Source: Leptodactylus fallax
Taxonomy: Eukaryota; Chordata; Amphibia; Anura; Leptodactylidae
Direction of reading: 5' to 3'
NCBI GenBank assembly: GCA_947044405.1
Contig: CAMRHE010000035.1
Location: 4,871,501 to 4,935,500 of the forward strand
DNA length: 64,000 nt
The first letter of the stretch is position 1; the number at the start of each line of letters is the position of its first letter. Shown piece after piece: positions 21,323 to 32,533 of this stretch. Made by a program: the position numbers and the translations under genes. A model generated the notes under the pieces. That model was not told where the DNA came from and did not search any database. It saw only the letters and a list, made by a program, of their open reading frames with translations.

Positions 21323-21620
21323 CCTGGGGAGCCCACCCCGGTACACGGCTTACAAACGCATGCCTCCTTTTAACTACATGGGGATCCTAAGGATGCCCAT
21401 GTATTGAATAGAACGGAGCAGCAGGACTTTAAGCTTCCTGCTCTATTACTCTGGCATCGGTTAGTGTCACCTACTGAAGACCTGCTGCATTGATCTGAGG
21501 AGGTGGAGGATCTCAGAGCTCTGGGGACTGTAGATGGGTAAGTGGTGTGTGTTTTTTTTTATTTATATAACACAACCACACTGGAGCCCTGTGGCAGCAG
21601 CTACCGTGAACCCCACAAAC

Positions 21621-22651
21621 CAGTGGTGTAACGATCGCGGTCGCAGGGGGTGTGACCGCGACCGGGCCCGGCAGGGTATGGTGCCCGTGGCCAGCTGGAG
21701 ACGGCCGGGCCCCGGACTACTATGATAGCGGTCGGGGAAAGCCTATTGCAGGCCCCTTTCCAATAAATGGCAGGGCAGGGCACCAGGGGAGGTAACTGAA
21801 AACAATAAGCTCATATTCTCACCTCTCCTGGGCACAGCATTCTCTCCGGCGCTCTTCCGTCATGTGACTGAGGCCTGTGATTGGGCTTCAGCGGTCACAT
21901 GGGGGCGCACTGACGTCATTACACGGCCGCGCCCCATGTGACCACTGAGGCCCAATTACAGGCCTCAGCAGCGACGTCGGAAGAGGGCCTGAAGACGCTG
22001 AAGGATGGAGCGTGGATGCCAAGGAAATGTAAGGCAAGGTAATGATGAATGTTTGTTATTTTTGGGCCTCCAATTATTATACTCTGGGGTCTGAGGAGAC
22101 CCCAAAGTATAATAATAGCACCGAAGCGGAGGGGGCTGTTGGGAGCATATAATACTGGGTGGGTGCCACTGTGGAGCATATACTACTGGGTGGGGGCCAC
22201 TGTAGAGCATATAATACTGAGTGGGGGCCACTGTAGAGCATAAAATACTGGGTGGGGTGCATATAATACAGAGTGGGGGCCACTATGGGGAGCATATAAT
22301 ACTGGGTGTGGGGGGCCACTGTGGGGAGCATATAATACCAAGTGGGGCAAACTGTGGGGGGCATATAATACTGGGTGGGGGCCACTGTGGGAAGCATATA
22401 ATACTGGGTGGGGACCACTACGGGGAGCATATAATACAGGGTGGGGTCCACTGTGTGGAGCATATTATACTGTGTGTGGTGGAGCAATGTAGACCATATA
22501 ATGCTGTATGGGGGCCACTGTCGAGCATATAATACTATCTGGGGCCACTGTTGAGCATATTTTACTGTTTGGGGACCCGTAACCGGTTCGGGGGGGGGGG
22601 GGCATGTCAAATGTTCGCCTTGGGGCCCAGCCATTTCTAGTTACGCCACTG
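21621..22651. mobile_element. hAT-like non-autonomous element
   Basis: CAGTGGTGTAACGATC at the left faces CAGTGGCGTAACTAG read inward from the right, the terminal sequence of many hAT-type elements. The 8-base flanks (CCACAAAC and CATTTACT) do not match, so the insertion is old or rearranged. About 430 bp of minisatellite fills the interior and there is no transposase. Confidence 0.6.
22139..22571. repeat. Minisatellite of about 30-bp units
   Basis: About 14 degenerate units on the theme GAGCATATAATACTGGGTGG plus GGGCCACTGT. The Tyr/His-rich frames on both strands (21965-22634) are translated repeat. Confidence 0.85.
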
Positions 22652-22707
22652 CATTTACTGTACTGCTGCTGATGCTGTCTGCTACTGCTAAATAGCTACT
22701 ACCACTG

Positions 22708-22905
22708 TCACCACTCAGCCAGACATGTCCTGCGGTTTGGTCCATCATATTACGTACAGCCACACATGTTGTCAGAGCTACCACTCACGCAGATATGTTT
22801 TGCAGCCTGGTCCATCATATTATGCCCTGCCGCACATGTTGCCACAGCTACCACCACTCAGCCAGACATGTCCTGTGGCCTAGTCCATCACATTCTACAC
22901 TATTT
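22708..22905. repeat. Short tandem repeat of about 70-80 bp
   Basis: Roughly 2.5 diverged units, each with CAGACATGTCCTG or a variant and then a TGGTCCATCATATTA-type block. Confidence 0.6.
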
Positions 22906-23209
22906 GTTCCATAGTGTTGGTATTTTATTAAAAAAAATGTAAAAAAATAAATAAAAATTTGGATTTCACATCTGCTCCAATCAAGTGATCATTTTTAGTT
23001 GCTTTTTTTTTTATTTGAAAAGTCAATTCTTCATCACTTTTCAAATTTGTCTCCCAAATAAAAATCAGCCTGTACCACTTACAAGCTATCAAAACTGGCT
23101 AATTTTTCTACAAAGCCATTGCTATTTGCAATATAACCTCCATGTGTGTCTAAAAATCGTGGACAAGCACTTTTCGACCACCCCTAAACAATGCTCACAA
23201 GCAGAAATG

Positions 23210-23815
23210 GTTGCAGTTGGCCTAGACATACATGAAGACATTTTGAATAAGTCTTGTTTACTGATGAGTACTGTGCAACCCTGGATGGTCCACATGGAAG
23301 GAGTAGTGAATGGTTGGTGGATGGCCACCATGTCCCAACAAGGGACATCAGCAAGAAGGTGGCAAAGTCATGTTGTGGATGGGAATCATGGGGAGAGAGC
23401 TGGTAGACCGATTTAGGGTCCCTGAAGGTGGAAAAATGACCTCTCCAAAGTATATATAGTTTTTTACAAGACAATTTTCATCCATGGTAAAAAAAAAAAA
23501 AAAAAGAAGAACCGTGCCTTCCATAGCAAAATCATCATCATGCATGACAATGCACCATCTTATGCAACAAAGAATACCTCTGGGTCATTGGCTGCTATGG
23601 GCATGAAGGGAGAGAAACTCTTGGTGTGGCCTCCATCCTCCCCTGACCTCAACCCTATTCAGAACCTTTGGAGTATCCTCAAGCAAAACATCTATGAGGG
23701 TGGGAGGCAGTTCACATCAAAACAGGAACTCTGGGAGGCTATTCTGACATCCTCCAAGAAATTGAAGCAGAAACTATCCAAAAACTCACAAGTTCAATGG
23801 ATGCAAGAATTGTAA
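23210..23815 (+). pseudogene. Tc1/mariner transposase remnant (DD37-type)
   Basis: The second half of a DDE transposase is recognisable. MHDNAPSYATK carries the second Asp and SPDLNPIQNLW the third position, where the catalytic Glu is Gln. Counting gives 37 residues between them. Upstream, pieces such as TDEYCATLDG-like sequence appear in shifted frames. No matching terminal inverted repeats were found, so the element is truncated as well as mutated. Confidence 0.75.
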
Positions 23816-23959
23816 AAATGATATCAAAGAAGGGGTCCTATGTTAAAATGTAGCTTGGCCTGTTAAGATGATTTTTATTGAAGTAGCTTTTTATTTCAGT
23901 AAATGTGACCTCTTAATGCTGCAGATTCAACAAATGACCATTTTCAGTTCTTTACAACC

Positions 23960-25142
23960 TATATAATTTGTGCAATAAAATTTAATTTGGTTGAAGATTT
24001 GAACATTATACTGATTCATTTGCATTGACCATTTAGGAAAATCAGAGAAAAATATAATTAGCTTAATAATTTGGAACGTGGTATAAAATATGCAGCAATT
24101 GTAAATTACATAAGTAACAAGCAATCTTTGCAATGTAAACGTAAAACAATAAAAGTTGATATACACGCTCATGACAAGAAAAAAAATAACGCATACAGAC
24201 AGAAATTTCAGTTTATTGCATAGATTGGCATGCAGTTCTAGCTTATTCAAATATGTAATTGACTACAATTGTAGTCTGACTGAATACTGAGTCTTGCCAC
24301 AAAAGGTAGCAGCAGATTGTGGACCCACTGTGATACCAAACCACCTCTAAGGATGTTGCCCCAACAGACTCTCCAATGTTCAATCTTTAATTCCTATACA
24401 GTGATCTGGTCTTTGCTGTGGGGAATCTGCCTGCTGAGGTGGTCCAAAAGATTTCGGTTTGGTCGAACCCAAAACTTTTGGGGTTCGCCACACATGAAAC
24501 ACTATTATACTCTGAGGTCTAAGGAGATAATAAATGAATGATAATAAGTGGCTCAGGGATGGTGAGTAAAAATAAACTATTATACTCACTTTGCCTTACA
24601 TCTCCTGGGCATCTGGCAGTCTCCGGCGTTCTCTACAGGCACATGTCACTTGCCCCATGGTCACTGCTGAGAACTGTGAATGGGCCTAATATCACATCAT
24701 TATGTCAGCAAGATCCACGTGACCCTGGAGTGTATAATGTCAGTCAGAGGCCAAAAAAGGACGCGAAGGCCAGCCAGACACCTCAAGGATGCCCAGCAGA
24801 TGTCAAAGTGAGTATAACTCTGTTATTTTTACTCACCTCACCTGGACCTTCACTTACTATACTATCTTCTCAGCCTCCAGAGTATAATAAAAGCACTTCT
24901 GGTTTGTGGCAAACAAGTTAGGCCCAAAATTAAGCAGAGGGCTGAACCTCACGAATATTCGTTGAAACAAATCTCATGAGGTTCGCCATCTCTAATCCTG
25001 GTTTGGTTGCAGCTGACCAGACAGGGGATCTGTGATGCAGAGCACCACAGAAACAGTATAAAAGGCATAAAAGGTACCAAGAATAAAAGCAGGACTGAGA
25101 GGTAAACAGACTAAAAGCTGGGTAAAACACAAGACTCAAGGG
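23960..25142. other. Repeat-derived sequence, no gene
   Basis: The TATTATACTC and AGTATAATA words at about 24500 and 24880 face each other around sequence resembling the block at 21800-22110. This suggests another non-autonomous element, but no boundaries were fixed. Confidence 0.3.
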
Positions 25143-25440
25143 CAGGCCTACTAGTAGCAGAGATATACTGGAGAAGGTAAAAAGTCACAGGCAGTAGATA
25201 TACTGTATATTGTGGGTGGCACTAAGTCACAGGTAGCTGAGGTATATTACAGGAGGCACAAGGCCATATGCAGCAGAGATATATTGAAGAAGGAACCATA
25301 CTACAGATAGCAGAGGTATATTGTAGAAGACACCTTACCACAGGTAGCATAGATATATTGCAGAAGGCAAAACTCCCTGGTCTAAACAGGTAACAGAGGT
25401 ATATTGCAGAAAGCCCAAGTCCAGACAGGTAAGGCTGGGT
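25143..25440. repeat. Degenerate tandem repeat of about 45 bp
   Basis: About six units, each with GCAGAGGTATATTGCAGAAG or a variant followed by a CACAG-rich spacer. The minus-strand frame at 25222-25533 is an artefact of it. Confidence 0.65.
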
Positions 25441-25697
25441 TGACACCAGCGCTTGTACTATGTTCGGGGATTCCATCCCCCGAACCTGTTTAAAAAATGC
25501 AGAGAGAAAAGCGCTGCAATCAGCACTTTTCACTCCGCGCCTTTTAGGGCGAAAACCCGGTGGACTCCATTATAGCCTATGGGGTCCGCAGGTTTCCGCG
25601 GGTAACTGCTTTTTTAAGCGGATTAGGTTTCCATTTGGGGGGTTCCCAAGCACACCCCCGAACAGAAACCTGAACGCAGGTGTGAACCTAGCGTCAC
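25432..25697. repeat. MITE with terminal inverted repeats
   Basis: GCTGGGTTGACACCAGCG at the left matches GCTAGGTTCACACCTGCG read inward from the right. The arms continue with GTTCGGGG on both sides. No coding content. Confidence 0.6.
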
Positions 25698-26005
25698 AGA
25701 GGTAAAAACAGATCATCATCTATAAAACAGGACAAAGCCTCCAACATAAAATAAGTGAACAGCATGCATGCAAACATATCAGGGACAGAACACAGAACTT
25801 CGATACAAAACTGGACAGACAGACTGGTATACAACAGACTGAATGCATGGAACAGAACTCAACACATTGCTCAGCCAAAATGGGACTAAAGACACTGACT
25901 TACATACAATAAGAGACAATTAAATACAGAGACATGGGCATAGACAGGGGCAAACACTAACAATCAAAAAGAGCAGGAACAGAACACAGAAGCAGGTGAT
26001 AACTA

Positions 26006-27568
26006 CACTGTGTGCAGAATTATTAGGTAAGTTGTATTTGAGATGATTATTTTTATTATTGAACAACAACTATATTCTCAATCAACCCAAAAGACTCATA
26101 AATATCAAAGCTTAATATTTTTGGAAGTTGGAGTGGGTTTTTTTTAGATTTGACTATCTTAGGACGATATCTGTTTGTGCAGGTAACTATTACTGTGCAG
26201 AATTATTAGGCAACTTAATAAAAACCAAATATATACCCATCTCACTTGTTTATTTTCACTAGGTAAACCAATATAACAACAGAAAATTTAGAAATAAACA
26301 TTTCTGACATTCAAAAACAAAACCAAAAACAAATCAGTGACCAATATAGCCACCTTTCTTTACGATGCCACTCAAAAGCCTTCCATCCATAGATTCTGTC
26401 AGTTGCTTGATCTGTTTATGATCAACATTGCGTGCAGCATCCACCACAGCCTCCCAGACACCGTTCAGAGAGGTGTACTGTTTTCCCTCAATGTAGATCT
26501 CACATTTTATGAGGGATCACAGGTTCTCTTTGGGGTTCAGATCAGGTGAACAAGGGGGCCATGTCATTATTTTTTCTTCTTTTAGACCTTTACTGGCCAG
26601 CCACGCTGTGGAGTATTTGGATGCATGTGATGGAGCATTGTCCTGCATGAAAATCATGTTTTTCTTGAACGATACCGACTTCTTCCTGTACCACTGCTTG
26701 AAGAAGGTGACTTCCAGAAACTGGTAGTAGGTCTGGGAGTTTAGCTTCACTCCATCCTCCACCCGAAAAGGTCCCACAAGTTCATCTTTGATGATACCAG
26801 CCCATACCAGTACCCCATCTCCATCTTGCTGGCGTCTGAGTCGGAGTGGAGCTCTCTGCCCTTTACTGATCCAGCCTCGGGCGCATCCATCTGGCCCATC
26901 AAGAGTCACTCTCATTTCATCAGTCCATAAAATCTTTGAAAAATCAGTCTTAAGATATTTCTTGCCCCAGTCTTGACGTTTTATCTTATGTTTCTTGTTC
27001 AAAGGTGGTCGTTTTTCAGCCTTCCTTACCTTGGCCATGTCCCTGAGTATCTCACACCTTGTGCTTTTTAATACTCCAGTAACGTTGCAGCTCTGAAATA
27101 TGGCTAAACTGGTGGCTAATGGCATCTTGGCAGCTTCACGCTTGATTTTCCTCAATTCATTAGCAGTTATTTTGCGCCTTTTTTTTTTTTCAACACGCTT
27201 CTTGCGACCCTGCTCGCTATTTGCCATGAAACGCTTCATTGTTCGGTGATCACGCTTCAAAAGTTTGGCAATTTCAAGACTGATGCATCCCTCTGCAGGA
27301 CATCTCACAATTTTTGACTTTTCAGAGTCCGGCAAATCTCTCTTCTGACCCATTTTTCCAAAGGAAAGGAAGTTGCCTAATAATTAAGCACACCTTATAT
27401 AACGTGTTGATGTCATTAGACAACACCCCTCCTCATTACAGAGATGCACATCACCAGGTTTACTTAATTGGTAGTTGGCTTTCAAGCCTATACAGCTTGG
27501 AGTAGGACATGTATAAAAAGGATGATGTGATCAAAATACTCATTTGCCTAATAATTCAGCACACAGTG
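26006..27568 (-). mobile_element. Full-length Tc1/mariner element, DD37E type
   Basis: Terminal repeats CACTGTGTGCAGAATTATTA and CACTGTGTGCTGAATTATTA face each other, with TA at 26004-26005 and 27569-27570. The TGCAGAATTATTAGGCAA word recurs inside the left arm near 26193. Length 1563 bp. The transposase is on the minus strand and has one premature stop. Confidence 0.92.
26334..27353 (-). pseudogene. DD37E transposase with one nonsense codon
   Basis: A 340-codon frame from the ATG at 27353 (MGQKRDLPDSEKSK) to a TGA at 26334. It is broken once, by a TGA at 26517-26519 where relatives have the Trp after ...ENL. The N-terminal helix-turn-helix and a basic KKRVEKKKRRK stretch are present. The catalytic residues are Asp in LWTDEM, Asp in MQDNAPSH and Glu in NPKENL; 37 residues separate the last two, against 34 in classic Tc1. 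The final 61 codons after the stop remain open. Loss of the C-terminal fifth should inactivate it. The single break suggests recent decay. Confidence 0.9.
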
Positions 27569-27570
27569 TA

Positions 27571-28103
27571 GAAGAAATGAAGCATGCCAAAAAAAACACA
27601 GAACACAGTGTTACATGGTTCCAGATCTTGACTGCTAGACACGCCTTTACAACAGACTTGAAGACATTTTGCCCAGGTGACAAATTTGAGAGGGATCATA
27701 TTATTTGACAGAGGGGCAAGGGGTTTGTCTTGAAGCATTGCCCGCAATCTAGGCCGTTCTGACCTAGCTGATAGGAGATATTGGAAGCAATGGTTACTTG
27801 AGGGCATGCATATGGAGAACAGGCTCTGCACTGCCCACGATAGATCACCAGTAGAGAGGATCGTTTGATTCGCCAACAAGTGCGAGCAGTTGCAAGCTTC
27901 CTTGACTACCATCCATACACCTTCATTACAGACCTGTCTCTGCCTAGACCATTTTCAGTCGGCTAGCAGCATTCATGGTCGTATCCAGTGGCATTGTATC
28001 AAAATATAAGACTGTTGCCACACTCCAATGACATACTGATAGGGAATTTAGATTGTGAGCCCTACTAATGCTATTTTTTAACATTTATATTTGCAAAAAA
28101 TGT
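27571..28103. other. Unassigned, transposase-like scraps possible
   Basis: Around 27760-27950, plus-strand fragments (RRYWKQWLLEGMHM, then HTPSLQT after a stop) look like decayed coding sequence but match no family I can name. No element ends were found. Confidence 0.25.
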
Positions 28104-28777
28104 TTAAAGGGATCCTATCATTCAGAAAGGCCAATTTTAGTAAGACCACGTCGTAATAGCCTTTATAAAGGCTATTCTCCTACCTTTGTTGTTTCGCTCC
28201 TCGCCGTTTAGAAGAAATGTTGATTTTTATCTTTATGCTAATGCATCTTCAGAATGCACAGGGGGCGTTCCCCCAGTGCTAAAACTACACAGGGGGGTCC
28301 CCTGTGCTCTCCTCAGACGCATTTTTGAACTTACTGCTCCGCCTCTCTTCTTCTTTAGCAGACGCCTCTTCTTGACGTCATCCTTCGTTTGGGAGACATG
28401 CGCCAACTGCGCATGTCTATTCGGCCATTTTCCTGTGGCCTATTACATACAATGCATGCAGTACGCTTGTGTAATATGCCACAGGAAAATGGCATAGGAT
28501 GACATCAAGAAGAGGCGTCTGCTAAAGAAGAACAGAGGCGGTAAGTTCAAAAATGCGTCTGAGGAGAGCACAGGGGACGCCCCTGTTCAGTTTCAGAACT
28601 GGGGGAACACCCCCTGTGCATTATGAAGACACATTAGCATAAAGATAAAGATCAACATTTCTTCTAAACGGCGGCGAGGAGCGAAACAACAAAGGTAGGA
28701 GAAGAATAGCCTTTATAAACGCTATTACGATGTGGTCTTACTAAAATTGGCCTTTCTGAAGGATAGGATCCCTTTAA
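28104..28777. repeat. 674-bp near-palindromic fold-back (T2/Kolobok-like)
   Basis: It begins TTAAAGGGATCCTATCATTC and ends, read inward from the other strand, TTAAAGGGATCCTATCCTTC. The arms match over most of their length (for example CTTTGTTGTTTCGCTCCTCG against CGAGGAGCGAAACAACAAAG), so nearly the whole element could form a hairpin. The TTAA at both ends fits TTAA-targeting T2/Kolobok MITEs; the family is inferred from the ends. Frame 28186-28497 is not a gene. Confidence 0.75.
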
Positions 28778-28826
28778 CTTTTAAATGTCTACAAATTTAA
28801 ATAGAGATATTCATGAGAAAACCCCC

Positions 28827-29699
28827 TTAACTCCTTCCACCATAGCTATTTTTCACTTTTCCTTTTTTTTTTTACTCCCAGCATGCCAAAAGCCACAACT
28901 TTTTAAATTTTCTGTCCATAGGGGATTATGATAGCGTGTTTTTTTTGTCCTACTTAATAGTCCATACAATGTACTGGGAAAATGAAAAAAAATTATAATT
29001 GGGTGGGATTAGAAAAAACAAACACTCATTTGCACCATTTTCTAATGGGTTTTGTTTTTCTGGTGTTCACTGTGCAGTAAAATTGACATGTTACCTATAC
29101 ACGGTAGATACGATCATATCGATACCAAATTGACATTGTTTTTGGCATGTTTTAATACCTTTATTAAGTATCCAAAACTTTGAAAAATAAAGGAATTTTT
29201 GTACTCACTGTAAAAACCTTTTCTCGTATTCATTGGGGGACACATCACCATGGGTATAGACCTGGCTACTAGGAATAGCAGAAGATGTCGACTCCGCCTA
29301 TGGGCTATACCCTCTACGGACACTAGGTTAAAATTTGTTAGCATAGACGTTGTGGAGAGGGTATATCCAGGAGACGGGGAAAAAAAAATTCTTTGACTTG
29401 CAATATTCTGATATTGGTAACTTTTTAATGTTTGTAAGTCTGTGTAAGGAATTTTTTTTGTGGGGCAAGTTGTTGTCTGACATTTTGATTATTTTTAATT
29501 GATTATTTTGGGGAAGTAAAAATATACCTAGAGTGTATAAGTTTGCTTGTTTGTTATCTAGTGAAAGAGAGGGTGATTTGAAGTTTCATATATTTTCTGT
29601 AAATTTTTGTTAAAAAATTTTCTTTACATGACTAGACCCCTAAGGGACTTGCCTCAACATCTGCAGTACTAGTATGGCAGATGTCAGAAAGGGGATAAA
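28827..29699. repeat. Repeat family R1, copy B
   Basis: It runs from TTAACTCCTTCCACC to AGAAAGGGGATAA and shares blocks with copies at 3601, 29707 and 45894. A DIRS-like terminal fragment is inserted in it at about 29195-29390. Confidence 0.55.
29195..29390. mobile_element. DIRS-like terminal repeat fragment
   Basis: TTGTACTCACTGTAAAAACC and ATTCATTGGGGGACACATCA match, with changes, the blocks at 46975 and 47155 (TTGTACTCACCGTGAAATCC, TTCATTGGGGGACACAGGAA). I associate this pattern with amphibian DIRS-type ends from memory, so the assignment is tentative. Confidence 0.4.
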
Positions 29700-29706
29700 G
29701 TAACTT

Positions 29707-30818
29707 TTAATTACTTCAGGACCGAGTCAAATTTTTGTTTTTGCATTTCCGTATCTCCCTCCCCACATTTCAAGAGCCATATTTTTTTTCATTTTTCAGT
29801 TCACACATAATGAGTTACATGATGGCCTATAAAAAAATATAGAATGAGGAAGAATTGGGGGGAAAAAAAGGCATTTACACCATTTTCTTATGGGTTTAGT
29901 TTTACAGTACTTGCTATGTGGTAAAAATGACATGTTACATGTATCCTGTGTGTCAGTAAGATCACGATACCAAATTTATATAGTATTTGTAATGTTTCAT
30001 ACTTTTAAAAAAAATATTAAACTTTGCAAGATAGAAACATTTTTGTGTCACCATATTGTGACACCTGTAACTTTTACATATTTACATGTATGGTGATGGG
30101 TAAGGTGTCTTTCTATCCGGGACAAGATGTTGTTATTGACACCATTTTGAGGAATGTCTGCTGGTTTGATATCTTTTTAATCAATCTTTTTTTTTTTTTC
30201 TATTTTTTTTAGGAGGCAAAGTGTTGAAAAAACAGCCATTTGGCCATTCTGATTTTTTTTTTCTCACTACAGCGTTCACTGTATGGGATAAAAATGTTTA
30301 TATTTTAACAGTTCGGGCATTTTTGAGCACAGGGATACCTAAAGTGTTTGCTTATTATTGTTTATTTATTTTATATGTAACTAGGGAAAGGGAGGTGATT
30401 TGAATTTTTATATATTTTTTGTTTTTTTATACTTTTAAAAATATTTTATTTTTTTATTTTAATTTTCAGACCCCCCCCCCCCCAGGGACCTTGAACCCTA
30501 GGGGGTCCGATTACTCATTCAATACATTGACTTGTGCCTATAGCAGCGTGTAATAGAACTATAGTAATGGCAAACCTGGGAGTCTTCAATAAGCTCTCCG
30601 CTGGCATGGCAAACACTCATTAAAAATGGCAGCACCCATGGCACCTGCACACTTTAGATGCTGCAGCAAAACATAACTGTGGCATCTAAAGTTTTAACAG
30701 CTGCAACAGGTGCAGGCACTGATCGCGGCTGAATTATACAGCTGGCATCTGAGCCCTCTCTATAAACCCCCTTGCGCCTAATCTCGTACATGTAAGTGAT
30801 TTTGCGTGAAGGGTTTAA
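29707..30818. repeat. Repeat family R1, copy C
   Basis: TTAATTACTTCAGGACC to GTGAAGGGTTTAA, with the same internal order as the other copies (ACATGTTACATGTATCCTGT, then a GATACCAAATTTATATAG block). Frames inside are not genes. Confidence 0.45.
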
Positions 30819-30964
30819 ATTCTTTTGGTAAATGAGTAGATCAGGTTAAAATAGGAGAGACTTACATACCTCCATTTCATTAGCTTCTCTGATGCCTGCT
30901 AAACTGTACAATTCACGGCCAGGTCAGGCTTTAGTAAAGACAGACTGCAGTTCATAGTAATGTA

Positions 30965-32531
30965 CAGTCATGGCCAAAAGTTTTGAGAATGACACAAATA
31001 TTATATTTTCACATGATCTGCTGCCCTCTGGTTTTTATGTGTGTTTGTCAGATGTTTTTATCAAATACAGAAATATAATTGCATTCATATTATGAGTAAC
31101 AGAAGCTTATATTGACAGTTTGAATGAGTTAATGCAGCAAGTCAATATTTGCAGTGTTGACCCTTCTTCTTCAGGACCTCTGCAATTCTCCCTGGCATGC
31201 TCTCAATCAACTTCTGGACCAAATCCTGACTGATAGCAGTCCATTCTTGCAGAATCAATGCTTTAATTTTGTCTGAATTTGTTGGTTTTTGTTTGTCCAC
31301 CCGTCTCTTGATGATTGACCACAAGTTCTCAATGGGATTAAGATCTGGGGAGTTTCCAGGCCATGGACCCAAAATCTCTATGTTTTGTTCCCTGAGCCAT
31401 TTAGTTATCATCTTTGCTTTATGGCAAGGTGCTCCATCATGCTGGAAAAGGCATTGTTGAGCGCCAAACTGCTCTTGGACGGTTGGGAGAAGTTGCTCTT
31501 GGAGGACATTCTGGTACCATTCTTTATTCATGGCTGTGTTTTTAGGCAAGACTGTGAGAGAGCCGATTCCCTTGGCTGAGAAGCAACCCCACACATGAAT
31601 GGATTCAGGATGCTTTACAGTTGGCATGAGACAAGACTGGTGGTAGCGCTCACCTCTTCTTCTCCGAATAAGCTGTTTTCCAGATGTTCCAAACAATCGA
31701 AAAGGGGATTCATCAGAGAAAATGACTTTACCCCAGTCCTCAGCAGTCCACTCCCTGTACCTTTTGCAGAATATCAGTCTGTCCCTGATGTTTTTTCTGG
31801 AGAGAAGTGGCTTCTTTGCTGCCCTCCTTGAGACCAGGCCTTGCTCCAAGAGTCTCCGCCTCACAGTGCGTGCAGATGCACTCACACCTGCCTGCTGCCA
31901 TTCCTCAGCAAGCTCTGCACTGCTGGTAGCCCGATCCCGCAGCTGAAACACTTTTAAGAGACGGTCCTGCCGCTTGCTGGTCTTTCTTGGGCGCCCTGGA
32001 GCCTTTTTGGCACCAATGGAACCTCTCTCCTTGAAGTTCTTGATGATGCGATAGATTGTTGACTGAGGTGCAATCTTTCTAGCTGCAATACTCTTCCCAG
32101 TTAGGCCATTTTTGTGCAGTGCAATGATGACTGCATGTGTTTCTTTAGAGATAACCATGGTTAACAGAAGAGAAACAATGATGGCAAGCACCAGACTCCT
32201 TTTAAAGTGTCCAGTGGTGTCATTCTTACTTAATCATGACAGATTGATCTCCAGCCCTGTCCTCATCAACACCCACACCTGTGTTAATGGAGCAATCACT
32301 GAAACGATGTTAGGTGGTCCTTTTAAGGCAGGGCTGCAATGATGTTGAAATGTGTTTTGGGGGATAAAGTTCATTTTCTAGGCAAATATTGACTTTGCAA
32401 GTAATTGCTGTTAAGCTGATCACTCTTTATAACATTCTGGAGTATATGCAAATTGCCATTAGAAAAACTGAAGCAGTAGACTTTGTAAAAATTTATATTT
32501 GTATCATTCTCAAAACTTTTGGCCATGACTG
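30965..32531 (-). mobile_element. Intact Tc1/mariner element, DD35E type
   Basis: A 1567-bp element. Its terminal repeats start CAGTCATGGCCAAAAGTTTT and agree at all but about one of the first 37 positions. TA flanks at 30963-30964 and 32532-32533. The transposase frame is unbroken, so of all DNA transposons in the window this copy is the best candidate for recent activity. Confidence 0.95.
31142..32158 (-). CDS. Tc1/mariner transposase, DD35E
   Basis: 338 residues. I start at the ATG at 32158 (MVISKETHAVIIALHKN) because the family's helix-turn-helix begins there; an upstream in-frame ATG at 32191 would add 11 hydrophobic residues. The N-terminal half has two helix-turn-helix segments split by KKAPGRPRKTSKRQD, the GRPR-like hook that contacts the terminal repeats. 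The catalytic triad is Asp in FSDES, Asp in FQHDGAPCH and Glu in NPIENLW, with 35 residues between the last two. This spacing is reported for the Traveler (DD35E) group. It would cut and paste the element at TA. No break or missing catalytic residue is seen. Confidence 0.92.
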   Translation of the reverse strand: MVISKETHAVIIALHKNGLTGKSIAARKIAPQSTIYRIIKNFKERGSIGAKKAPGRPRKTSKRQDRLLKVFQLRDRATSSAELAEEWQQAGVSASARTVRRRLLEQGLVSRRAAKKPLLSRKNIRDRLIFCKRYREWTAEDWGKVIFSDESPFRLFGTSGKQLIRRRRGERYHQSCLMPTVKHPESIHVWGCFSAKGIGSLTVLPKNTAMNKEWYQNVLQEQLLPTVQEQFGAQQCLFQHDGAPCHKAKMITKWLREQNIEILGPWPGNSPDLNPIENLWSIIKRRVDKQKPTNSDKIKALILQEWTAISQDLVQKLIESMPGRIAEVLKKKGQHCKY

Positions 32532-32533
32532 TA

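Noticed and set aside
16084..21351. Solo LTR interrupted by the minus-strand element
   Set aside because: Composition and TG...CA ends fit, but no target duplication or second copy was found, so it is left as a possibility only.
21965..22634. Tyr/His-rich frames of up to 185 residues
   Set aside because: Translated tandem repeat (CATATAATACTGGG units), present on both strands.
21613..22659. 8-bp target duplication for the hAT-like element
   Set aside because: Flanking octamers CCACAAAC and CATTTACT do not match.
27571..28000. Transposase gene
   Set aside because: A few protein-like scraps between stops, with no DDE motif, element ends or start; recorded only as unassigned.
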